Part shown: positions 33,105 to 42,971 of the stretch, one piece after another
Position numbering within the stretch: the first letter of the stretch is position 1
How the letters are laid out: each line of letters starts with the position of its first letter
Made by a program: the position numbers and the translations under genes
The notes under the pieces: model-generated
The model's input: the letters and a program-made list of their open reading frames with translations, nothing else
Database searches by the model: none
Told to the model about the DNA's origin: nothing
NCBI GenBank assembly: GCA_947470805.1
Contig: CANIVU010000063.1
Location: forward strand, 1 to 47,661
DNA length: 47,661 nt
Source: Acidobacteriota bacterium
Lineage (GTDB): Bacteria > Acidobacteriota > Terriglobia > Bryobacterales > Bryobacteraceae
Direction: 5' to 3'

Positions 33105-33827
33105 TCAACAACCGGTTTGATAGAACTGGGCGACTTCTCCCACGACTTGACCGAACTTGGCTGCCGTGGAAAGAAACAGCCGTAGGCTGCTCCAGTTATA
33201 GCCTCGATCCTCGAATAGAAAGTCGACTTTGCCGTCGCCGTCGAGGTCACCGGCCCACATCAGTTCTACCGCATTGTAGTTTTCGGTTGCCACAATCGGG
33301 AGAGGGATCCACGCGGCGCCACGCTTCACGTTGACTTGAAACAGTTCAACGCGTTCGTCACCGGGCGCCTGGTCCACCTTGCCGTTGGGTTGGAGTTGGA
33401 GCTCGATCTTTCTGCCTGCGAAGTGGAAACTGACTGGCATGTGTGGGACGAGTTTGAAATTACCATCGAACGACGTGGGGACGTTCCGGTCCCGCAAGTG
33501 GGCGTAACCGTTGAGGAGAAAGACAGGGTTAGCCGACTGTTGCAGTCCCACCCGTTTTGCTTCGCGATTGTTAGGGTCTTCGGCCAACGGGTCTGGAACA
33601 GCGCTGATTCGCAGATTCACCATTTCGGTCCGGTAGCCGCCCTGCATACGCGTGAGGGCAAGCCACTGTTCGCCGTTCTGGGCTGTGACTTCGGTGCCGT
33701 GCGCTGCATCGGTGGGCAACAGCAGCCGCCGACGGATTGGGCTCGATGCGGCGACGTGCATACGATCGGCATCGTAGCCGGCGCTCCAGGCGGTTAAGGT
33801 GAGTGCGATGATCGTCGCCAAGCGCAT
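33105..33827 (-). CDS. Exported protein with FG-GAP/EF-hand-like calcium loop, function unknown
   Basis: 240 aa with a short signal peptide (MRLATIIALTLTAWSAG). The only recognisable element is a calcium-loop-like D-L-D-G-D-G-K-V-D in MWAGDLDGDGKVDFLFEDRG near residue 195-212, as found in FG-GAP/VCBS-type repeats and dockerin-like loops. The rest is beta-rich without known motifs. It runs convergent to the epimerase (4-base gap) and its start is 4 bases from the CHAD gene's stop, so it is probably transcribed after CHAD. Confidence 0.68.
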   Translation of the reverse strand: MRLATIIALTLTAWSAGYDADRMHVAASSPIRRRLLLPTDAAHGTEVTAQNGEQWLALTRMQGGYRTEMVNLRISAVPDPLAEDPNNREAKRVGLQQSANPVFLLNGYAHLRDRNVPTSFDGNFKLVPHMPVSFHFAGRKIELQLQPNGKVDQAPGDERVELFQVNVKRGAAWIPLPIVATENYNAVELMWAGDLDGDGKVDFLFEDRGYNWSSLRLFLSTAAKFGQVVGEVAQFYQTGC

Positions 33828-33831
33828 GTAG

Positions 33832-34512
33832 TCAGTCTACGGCCCGCGCCCAGACGATTAACCGCATCCGGATCCGCGGACCGAAGTTCCTTCGCCATTG
33901 TAACTGGAAGCGGGCTTCTAGGACTGCGGCGCGCGCATGCAACTGGCCTAGGGCGGAGGCGGCGCGCGGGTGAGCGGCGATGAGACTGGCGGCTACCTGC
34001 AGGTCGTGCAGATCGCCCAATTGGCATTGGAGTTGCCGGAGACGTTTCAGCCAGGGCTCGGCGCCGTCGGGATCGCGGATTTCGATCGCATAACGAAGGT
34101 GTTTGGCGGCGATGCGAAGGGCATGGGGCTGGGCTGGGTCGGCGTTGAGGAACGCTTCTACGCGTGAGAGTAGCGACGGGGGCGTTCCCTGCTCTGGCGG
34201 GATCTCCGGAGGGTGGCGGAGTTGGCGTTTCAGGTAGGCGGTGAGTTGGGCGGCAGCTAGGTCGCGCTGGCCTTGCAGGTAGTTGACAATGGGGTCGTTT
34301 TTCGGACGGCGGAGGAGACGGAGGGTGACGTCACGGTCGCGTACGGCGGCGGCGTGGTCGCGGATTTGGCGGAGTTGTTTGCGGAACTTGCGATTGCGGA
34401 GCGCCTCCGAGAACCGACGGACGGCGACGCGCAAATCGTGGACAGCCGCCTCGGACGGTTCGGCGGCGGTCCGTTCCATTTGCGATAGCAGAGCTTTCCG
34501 CAAGTGGTTCAT
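33832..34512 (-). CDS. CHAD domain protein
   Basis: 226 aa from ATG 34512; the open frame extends further but would overlap DinB and adds non-conserved sequence. CHAD domains are helical, rich in conserved His and basic residues, and bind inorganic polyphosphate. Visible hallmarks: VHDLRVAVRRFSEALR near residues 25-40, RDRDVTLRLLRRP, and HALRIAAKHLRYAIE with the second basic cluster. No CYTH triphosphatase partner is fused or adjacent, so it stands alone. It is divergent from DinB (44-base gap). Confidence 0.9.
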   Translation of the reverse strand: MNHLRKALLSQMERTAAEPSEAAVHDLRVAVRRFSEALRNRKFRKQLRQIRDHAAAVRDRDVTLRLLRRPKNDPIVNYLQGQRDLAAAQLTAYLKRQLRHPPEIPPEQGTPPSLLSRVEAFLNADPAQPHALRIAAKHLRYAIEIRDPDGAEPWLKRLRQLQCQLGDLHDLQVAASLIAAHPRAASALGQLHARAAVLEARFQLQWRRNFGPRIRMRLIVWARAVD

Positions 34513-34556
34513 CACGATTTGAGGATATACCTTCCGGCGCTGGTAAGCTGGAGGAT

Positions 34557-35096
34557 ATGTCAACTTATGGAGCCGCCGAACTAGCGGCCAGTTTCCGGAC
34601 CGTTCGTAAGAACACGATTCAAATTGCACAAGAGATTCCGGAGGAGCAATACGGCTTCTCGGCATCGGAGGGAACGCGGACTGTGGCGCAATCGTTGGTC
34701 CACATTGCGGTAGCGCCGCGGATCTGGACGGCACTCGCCACCGCCGGTGTGACGACGCTGGTGGGCTTTAACTTCATGGGCCTGTTTATGGCGAACATGG
34801 CCGAAGAGCAGACGCCGCGGACGAAGGCGGAGATCGTCGCTTTCCTGGAGAGTGAAGGCGAAGCGTTCGCCAACGTGCTGGCGTCGTTGACGGACGAACA
34901 GCTTGCCGTGCGCATTACGCAGCCCGACGGAGTGAATTCCAAGACGCTGCTGGAGACGATGCTGTCGCCGAAAGAACATGAGATGCATCATCGCGGACAG
35001 TTGATGGTTATCGAGCGCTTGTTGGGCACCACGCCGCACTTGACGCGTGACATGCAGGCGCGGTTTGCCGCCATGCAGGCCGCCAACAAGGCGTAG
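34557..35096 (+). CDS. DinB-family four-helix metal-binding protein
   Basis: 179 aa. The DinB fold is recognised by three metal-ligand histidines: H49 in SLVHIAVAP and the pair H141/H145 in KEHEMHHRGQLMVIERLLG. Family members bind Ni or Zn and often act as thiol-dependent transferases or hydrolases, but substrate cannot be told from sequence. GGAGG lies just before the ATG. The next gene (HD-Pnk) starts 3 bases after this stop, so DinB is the first gene of the repair operon. Confidence 0.92.
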   Translation: MSTYGAAELAASFRTVRKNTIQIAQEIPEEQYGFSASEGTRTVAQSLVHIAVAPRIWTALATAGVTTLVGFNFMGLFMANMAEEQTPRTKAEIVAFLESEGEAFANVLASLTDEQLAVRITQPDGVNSKTLLETMLSPKEHEMHHRGQLMVIERLLGTTPHLTRDMQARFAAMQAANKA

Positions 35097-35099
35097 GTT

Positions 35100-36167
35100 G
35101 TGACGTTCGGCGATTGGCAGTCCCTGCAGCAGTATTCCTGGATGGAAGCGCTGCGGGACTGCCCGCAGGACCCGGTGCATCATGCCGAAGGGAATGTGTG
35201 GATTCACACTGGCATGGTGCTGGCGTCGATGGCTGGGGATGCGCGGTTCGCGTCGGCTTCGGTTGAAGACCGCGATGTACTGTGGGCCGCGGGGGTGTTG
35301 CATGACGTGGCGAAGCCCGAGACCACCGAAGTGCAGCCCGATGGGCGGGTGACGGCGAAGGGCCATTCGGCACGGGGCGCGCTGCGGGCGCGGCGAATTC
35401 TGTGGGAATTGGGCATGCCATTCGCGCGTCGCGAAGAGGTGTGCGGGTTGATCCGGTATCACCAATTGCCCTTTTATTTGATTGAGCGCGAGGACGCCCA
35501 ACGGATGGCGGCGGCAATCTCGCTTGTCGCGCGCTGGCCTTTGCTGGCCATTCTCGCCGAGGCCGACATCCGTGGCCGGATCTGCCAGGATCTGCCGCGC
35601 GTTTTGGACAACATTGCGTTGTTCGCGGAGTTCTGCCGGGAAGAGGTACGCGAGTTCCCTTCCCCGCTGGCGCGGTTCGAGTACTTCCGGCGCGAGGATC
35701 GGGCCATCGATTACGCGGCCTACGATACGACGGTGGTGGACGTGGTGATGATGAGCGGGATGCCGGGCGCCGGGAAAGATACGTGGATTGCCAGGAATCT
35801 GCCGGATTGGCCTGTGGTTTCACTGGACCGTTTGCGGGAAGAGATGGGTGTATCGCCGGCGGATAATCAGGGCAGTGTTGTGCAGGCGGGCAAAGAGCGG
35901 GCGCGGGAATATTTGCGGAGGCGGCAGCGGTTTGTGTGGAACGCGACGAACTTATCGCGGCAGTTGCGGACGCAGTTGATCGACCTGTTGGCCGGGTACG
36001 GTGCCCGCGTGCGGCTGGTGTATGTGGAGGCGCCCGCTGATAAACTCTTCGCGCAGAATCGCGGGCGGGAGCGCGTGGTGCCGCCGGCGGTGATGGAACG
36101 GCTATTGGGCAAGTGGGAAGTGCCGGATGTGGCCGAAGCGCACGAGGTGACCTACTGTGTCGGCTAA
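35100..36167 (+). CDS. HD-Pnk: 2',3'-phosphoesterase HD domain plus 5'-OH polynucleotide kinase
   Basis: 355 aa, GTG start 3 bases after DinB. The N-terminal HD domain shows H36 (NVWIHTGMV), H68-D69 (LHDVAKP), H89 (KGHSA), H121 (RYHQLP) and D156 (EADIRGR), a complete metal-binding set. The C-terminal P-loop kinase has GMPGAGKDT (220-228), D243-R244 (SLDRLRE) and the arginine-rich lid NRGRERVVPPAVMERL. This order matches HD-Pnk, an enzyme characterised from Runella that removes 2',3'-cyclic or 3' phosphates and phosphorylates 5'-OH ends of broken nucleic acid. It overlaps the RNA ligase gene by 11 bases, giving healing and sealing steps side by side. Confidence 0.9.
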   Translation: MTFGDWQSLQQYSWMEALRDCPQDPVHHAEGNVWIHTGMVLASMAGDARFASASVEDRDVLWAAGVLHDVAKPETTEVQPDGRVTAKGHSARGALRARRILWELGMPFARREEVCGLIRYHQLPFYLIEREDAQRMAAAISLVARWPLLAILAEADIRGRICQDLPRVLDNIALFAEFCREEVREFPSPLARFEYFRREDRAIDYAAYDTTVVDVVMMSGMPGAGKDTWIARNLPDWPVVSLDRLREEMGVSPADNQGSVVQAGKERAREYLRRRQRFVWNATNLSRQLRTQLIDLLAGYGARVRLVYVEAPADKLFAQNRGRERVVPPAVMERLLGKWEVPDVAEAHEVTYCVG

Positions 36168-36813
36168 GTATCCGCGCAGTTTTCATTTGCCGTGGTCGCC
36201 GGGTGGGACGCGGGACGACAAGCGAATGGCGTCGGTGGCGGGTTTGATCGGCGTTGAGATCGTAGTTACGGAAAAGCTGGATGGGAGTAACATGGCTCTC
36301 ACCCGGGACGCCCTGTTTGCGCGGAGCCATTCGGGGCCCCCGTCGCACCCGTCTTTCGCGTGGGCAAAAGCATTGCAGGCGCGGATTGGCGGGCAAATTG
36401 AACCCCGTGTGACGCTGTTCGGGGAGTACTGTTATGCGGTGCACTCCATCGTTTATGGGGAATTGCCGGGGTACTTCTTTTTGTTCGGGGTGAGGGACGA
36501 TGTCTCCGGCGCGTGGTGGGAATGGGACCTGGTGACGGCGCAGGCCAGCTTGCTGGGGTTGCCCGCGGCGCCGGAGTTGTTTCGCGGGGTTGTGGAATCG
36601 GAGAGCGTGTTGGAGCGGCTGGTTCGCGGGGTGGGAAGCGGTTTGTCGGTGTTCGGCGGGGAACGGGAAGGCGTGGTGGCGCGGGTTGCGCGTGGTTTTG
36701 ACGATGCGGAGTTTTCGGCAGTGTTGGGGAAATACGTGCGCGCGGACCACGTGCAGACCGATGAGCACTGGATGTTCCAGGAGCTTCGGGTGCAACGCGG
36801 TCCGCGCGGTTAG
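36157..36813 (+). CDS. ATP-dependent RNA ligase, partner of HD-Pnk
   Basis: 218 aa. Nucleotidyltransferase motifs are all present: motif I EKLDGSN with the AMP-accepting K40, R56 in ARSHSG, motif III FGEYC (88-92), motif IIIa YFFLFGVRDD, motif IV EGVVAR (171-176) and motif V GKYVRADHVQ with K192. It is a minimal catalytic core, lacking the extra C-terminal domain of T4 Rnl1/Rnl2. It seals 5'-phosphate/3'-OH ends; the specific RNA is unknown. The gene begins inside the end of HD-Pnk and converges on metY with a 6-base gap. Motif V reads directly into TDEHWMFQEL, typical of the HD-Pnk-linked branch as I remember it. Confidence 0.9.
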   Translation: MSAKYPRSFHLPWSPGGTRDDKRMASVAGLIGVEIVVTEKLDGSNMALTRDALFARSHSGPPSHPSFAWAKALQARIGGQIEPRVTLFGEYCYAVHSIVYGELPGYFFLFGVRDDVSGAWWEWDLVTAQASLLGLPAAPELFRGVVESESVLERLVRGVGSGLSVFGGEREGVVARVARGFDDAEFSAVLGKYVRADHVQTDEHWMFQELRVQRGPRG

Positions 36814-36819
36814 TGTTTG

Positions 36820-39120
<2,301 letters not shown>

Positions 39121-39134
<14 letters not shown>

Positions 39135-40131
39135 CGCGTGCCTCGAAGTGCGTGGGCTTGTTCAGCGTCGCGCCTCCCAGGGCGATCCACTCGGCGGTCC
39201 ACTCCAGCATTTGGTCCGGTGTAACGGAGGGGTAACCGAAGATACGGTGGCAGCGTTGGGCGTTGTTGAGCAGCGCGTCGGTGGATTCGGTGCCGGTGAA
39301 CTCGGGATTGATGCCAAGATGGCTGCCGATGTATTCGGCGATGCGGCGGACGGAGAGGGTTTCAGGACCGGTGAGGTTGAGAACTGTTGCGGGAGTGGTG
39401 CAATGGGAAAAGCTGCGGAGGGCAACAGAGTTCGCATCGCCTTGCCAGATGACGTTGGCTGCGCCCATGGATAGATCAACCGGCTTACGCTCGGCCACCT
39501 TGGTGCCGATATCGAGCAACACTCCGTAGCGGAGATCGATTGCGTAGTTGAGCCGCAGCAGCATCATGGGGATCTTGTTGTGGCGGGAGTGGTAGTCGTA
39601 GATGCGTTCTCGGCCGAGCCCTGTCCAGGCGTACTCCCCGACAGGAAAGCACTCGTCCGTTTCGACGGAGCCGCCGCGCGCTATGTGAGAGTAGCCGTAA
39701 ACGTTACCGCTGGAAAACGCCACGATTTTCGAGTGTTTGTAGCGTTCGCAGACCAGGCCGGGAAGGTAGACGTTCATCGCCCAAGTGAGAGTGGGGTCCC
39801 CGGTGGAGCCGAATTTTCGTCCGAACATGCAAAGGACGTTGCGGACGTCAGGCAGCGCGGCGAGCTGAGCGGGGTCGAGTAGATCGGCCTTGATACATTC
39901 GACGCCAGCGGCCTCAAGTTGTTCGCGGAGGCCGTGCTCGGAAAAGCGTGCGACGGCGATGATGCGTTTGCCGGCCTGCGCGGCGCGGCGGGCGCGCAGG
40001 GCCAGCGTCGGGCCCATCTTGCCGCCGACGCCAAGGATTAGCAGATCGCCTTCAAGCGCCGCCAGTGCATCCCGGTCGGCGTCACTGGGGCAGGTGAGTA
40101 CCTCTTCGAGTTCCGCAACCGTGGTGATCAT
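39121..40131 (-). CDS. NAD(P)-dependent epimerase/dehydratase-like protein lacking the catalytic Lys
   Basis: 336 aa. The Rossmann motif reads GVGGKMG (34-40), followed by LLDPAQL and SSGNVYGYS with the expected active-site Ser. The usual YxxxK is broken: Y167 is present in GEYAWTG but the lysine position is G171, followed by RERIYDY. It may use a different mechanism, be a reductase-like binding protein, or use another residue. It overlaps the DHDPS-family gene by 14 bases and the adenosine-specific kinase by 4 bases, so the three are likely translated together. No sugar-nucleotide partner gene indicates the substrate. Confidence 0.87.
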
Positions 40132-40610
40132 CGCTTGTATCCAATCTTCCGAAGGAATTCTTTGCGTTCGCGCACGTCTTCCGGCGTTTCCAAACCGCGC
40201 GGCTTGCTGCCGTCGATGACGCCCATCACACCTCGGCCGAGGCCAGTGGTGGCGATGATGACCTCAACCGGATTGGCCGTGGCGCAGAAGATATTGACGA
40301 CTTCTGGTACGTCTTTAATCCGGCCCAGGATATTTATCGGAAAGCCGCCCTTGAGGACCACGAGGAACGTATGGCCGCAACCAAGCGCCTGCAGGTTCTC
40401 GACGGCCGACTTGATCAACTCCTGATCGTTGCCATCGGCGCGGGTGAGGCACGGGCCGCTGGCTTCATTGAAGGCAACGCCGAATTTGATAGTCGGATTC
40501 GTGTTGACGATGGCTTCGTAGATGTCTTCAACCGTCTTGATGAAATGGGACTGACCAAAGATGATGTTGGCGTCGGTGGGGATTTGAATAGAAACGTTGC
40601 TGAATACCAT
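40128..40610 (-). CDS. Adenosine-specific kinase family protein
   Basis: 160 aa, matching the small family originally described from archaea and found in some bacteria. Visible family segments: [58 protein letters not shown] and [14 protein letters not shown] with [10 protein letters not shown]. The name comes from an adenosine-binding structure, and the in vivo reaction is not well established. It is the first gene of the minus-strand operon, overlapping the epimerase start as a 4-base overlap. Only 16 bases separate it from the divergent RNase R, so its promoter must lie inside that gene's 5' end. Confidence 0.92.
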   Translation of the reverse strand: MVFSNVSIQIPTDANIIFGQSHFIKTVEDIYEAIVNTNPTIKFGVAFNEASGPCLTRADGNDQELIKSAVENLQALGCGHTFLVVLKGGFPINILGRIKDVPEVVNIFCATANPVEVIIATTGLGRGVMGVIDGSKPRGLETPEDVRERKEFLRKIGYKR

Positions 40611-40626
40611 GTGAGACTGTACCTAG

Positions 40627-42954
40627 GTGCAGGACTCTTCATTCTATCTGTCTGATCGCGAGATTCTCGACCGCATTCGGCACATGCCCCATGCCAAGGC
40701 GAGTTTCAAGAACCTGGTACGCGAACTGGGAGCCCATGGCGAGCAGCGCGACGTGCTGGAAGGGATGCTGACGAAGATGGTCGAAAAGGGCCAGCTTGTC
40801 GAGTATCGCAACGGGCAGTACGTGGCGGCGTCGCACTCGAAAGAGTACATCGTAGGCCGATTGTCCGTGCATCGCGACGGCTACGGATTCGTGATTCCGC
40901 TGCAAAAACTGGCCGACATCGCTGGCGATATTTTCATCCCGCCCGCCGCCGTTTCCCAGGCCATGCATGGCGACCGCGTTCTGGCCCACATCACCTACAT
41001 CAGTCCTGATGGCAAGGCCGAGGGGACGATTCTGAAGATCCTCAACCGCGCGCACCAAACCGTGGTCGGCGAATTCCGCGTCCGCCGCCGCGGCAATTGG
41101 GTCAAGCCGAACGACGACCGCCTGCAGCAGTGGATCTACATTCCCGAAGGAATGGAACTGCCGGCGGCCCCGCGCACGGAGGACCGCGTCGGCGTGAAAA
41201 CCATCGACGTCGCCAGCGCCGAAGAACTCGACGGCATGATCGTCAACGTGGAACTGCTTGAATTCCCCGCCGACGGCGAAGACGGCGTCGGCCGCGTCAT
41301 CGAAATCCTCGGCCACCCCGATGACTTCGGCGTCGACGTCGAAATCACCATCCGCAAGCACCACCTGCCCCATCGCTTCCCCGAAGAAGCCATCGCGCAG
41401 GCCAAGGACGTCCAACTCGAAATCCCTGCATCGGAAATCGCCAAACGCAAGGATTTCCGCGACCTGCCCATCGTGACCATCGACGGCGAGACCGCCCGTG
41501 ATTTCGACGACGCTGTCTACGTCGAACGCCTCACCAATGGCAACTGGCGTCTCGACGTCCACATTGCCGATGTCAGCCACTACGTGCGCCCCGGCTCCGC
41601 CATCGATAAAGAAGCGCTCTTTCGCGGCACCAGCGTTTATTTTCCCGACCGTGCGGTGCCCATGTTGCCCCACGAACTGTCCACCGGCATCTGCTCGCTC
41701 CGGCCGAACGAGGACCGCCTGGTCATGTCAGCCGAGCTCGAATTGGACAACGCCGGCGATATCGTCGGCCAGACATTTTGCCGTGGCGTCATTCGCTCCG
41801 CTGCCCGCATGACGTATACGGCCGTGGCCAAAATACTCGATGGCGACGAAGCCGAGCGCAAAATCTACGAACACTTGGTGCCGAATTTCGAGCGCATGAA
41901 GGAGTTGGCGCTGATCCTAAACCGCAAGCGTACCAAGCGTGGATCCATCGATTTCGACCTACCGGAGTCGCTCATCGAGTTCGACGAAAACGGCCTCATG
42001 ATAGGCGTCTCGCGCGCCCCTCGCAACATCGCCCACCGCATCATCGAAGAGTTCATGCTCTCAGCCAACGAAGCCGTCGCTGCCCACATCGCCCACGCCA
42101 ACGTCCCGTCGCTCTACCGTATCCACGAAGTCCCCGACGCCAAAAAGGTGCACGATTTCGAAGAGATCGCCTCCCAGTTCGGCTACAACCTCGCCTTCGG
42201 CGCGTTGCCGGTGAAGAAGTTCGGCATGGTCGACAAGAAACGCGACGGCCGCAAAGTGCGTCGCGATATCGTCATGGCAGACGAACGCGCCGCCGTCACC
42301 TCACGCAACTATCAGAAGCTGATCGGCAAAATCGAAGGCAAACCCGAGGAGCGCATCCTCAGCTATCTCATGTTGCGGTCCTTGAAGCAGGCCCGTTACT
42401 CCCACGAAAACCAGGGCCACTTCGCCCTCGCGGCCGACACCTACACCCACTTCACATCCCCAATCCGTCGCTATCCCGATCTGATGGTGCACCGCGTACT
42501 GGGCAATCTGCTCGACGATGCGGCGGCCGGTTGGACCGAAGAGCAGATGGAGGAATTCGGTACCGATTGCTCCTTCACCGAACGCCGCGCCGGCGAAGCG
42601 GAGCGCGATCTGGTTGAGTGGAAAAAGGTCCAGTTCATGATCGACCGCGTCGGCGAAGACTTCGACGCCATGATCATCTCCGTCACCAAATTCGGCCTCT
42701 TCGTCGAACTGGAGCAGCTGTTCATCGAAGGCCTCATCCCCATCGACGCGCTCCCCGGCGACCGTTTTAAATTCCACGACAACGCCCGCCGCCTCGTCGG
42801 CGAACGCACCCGCCGCGAATACAAAATCGGTGAAAAGATCCACGTCATTCTCGACCGTGTCGACGCTGCCGCCAAATCACTCCAATTCGGCATCTGGCAG
42901 GCGCCTCAACCTGGACGAAAAAACAAGAAGGGCCGCTCCAGGCACGATCATTAA
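40627..42954 (+). CDS. rnr: Ribonuclease R
   Basis: 775 aa, GTG start at 40627, supported because the N-terminal winged helix (LSDREILDRIRHMPHAKASFKNLVRELG) is complete from there. Domains in order: HTH (~8-70), two cold-shock OB folds (~75-230), RNB catalytic domain (~265-600) and S1 domain (~675-760, FDAMIISVTKFGLFVELEQL). The magnesium/catalytic Asp cluster is seen in DGETARDFDDAV at about 285-296. A typical FTERRAGEAERD segment precedes S1. It degrades structured RNA 3' to 5'. The gene begins 16 bases from the divergent operon and is followed after 17 bases by PSD1 pair no. 3. The C-terminal basic tail (GRKNKKGRSRHDH) is usual. Confidence 0.97.
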   Translation: MQDSSFYLSDREILDRIRHMPHAKASFKNLVRELGAHGEQRDVLEGMLTKMVEKGQLVEYRNGQYVAASHSKEYIVGRLSVHRDGYGFVIPLQKLADIAGDIFIPPAAVSQAMHGDRVLAHITYISPDGKAEGTILKILNRAHQTVVGEFRVRRRGNWVKPNDDRLQQWIYIPEGMELPAAPRTEDRVGVKTIDVASAEELDGMIVNVELLEFPADGEDGVGRVIEILGHPDDFGVDVEITIRKHHLPHRFPEEAIAQAKDVQLEIPASEIAKRKDFRDLPIVTIDGETARDFDDAVYVERLTNGNWRLDVHIADVSHYVRPGSAIDKEALFRGTSVYFPDRAVPMLPHELSTGICSLRPNEDRLVMSAELELDNAGDIVGQTFCRGVIRSAARMTYTAVAKILDGDEAERKIYEHLVPNFERMKELALILNRKRTKRGSIDFDLPESLIEFDENGLMIGVSRAPRNIAHRIIEEFMLSANEAVAAHIAHANVPSLYRIHEVPDAKKVHDFEEIASQFGYNLAFGALPVKKFGMVDKKRDGRKVRRDIVMADERAAVTSRNYQKLIGKIEGKPEERILSYLMLRSLKQARYSHENQGHFALAADTYTHFTSPIRRYPDLMVHRVLGNLLDDAAAGWTEEQMEEFGTDCSFTERRAGEAERDLVEWKKVQFMIDRVGEDFDAMIISVTKFGLFVELEQLFIEGLIPIDALPGDRFKFHDNARRLVGERTRREYKIGEKIHVILDRVDAAAKSLQFGIWQAPQPGRKNKKGRSRHDH

Positions 42955-42971
42955 AAGATATACTCTTCATT

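Noticed and set aside
35008-36795. 595-codon open frame antisense to HD-Pnk and the RNA ligase
   Set aside because: Arg/Pro/Ser-rich translation without motifs; the plus strand carries two complete enzyme motif sets.
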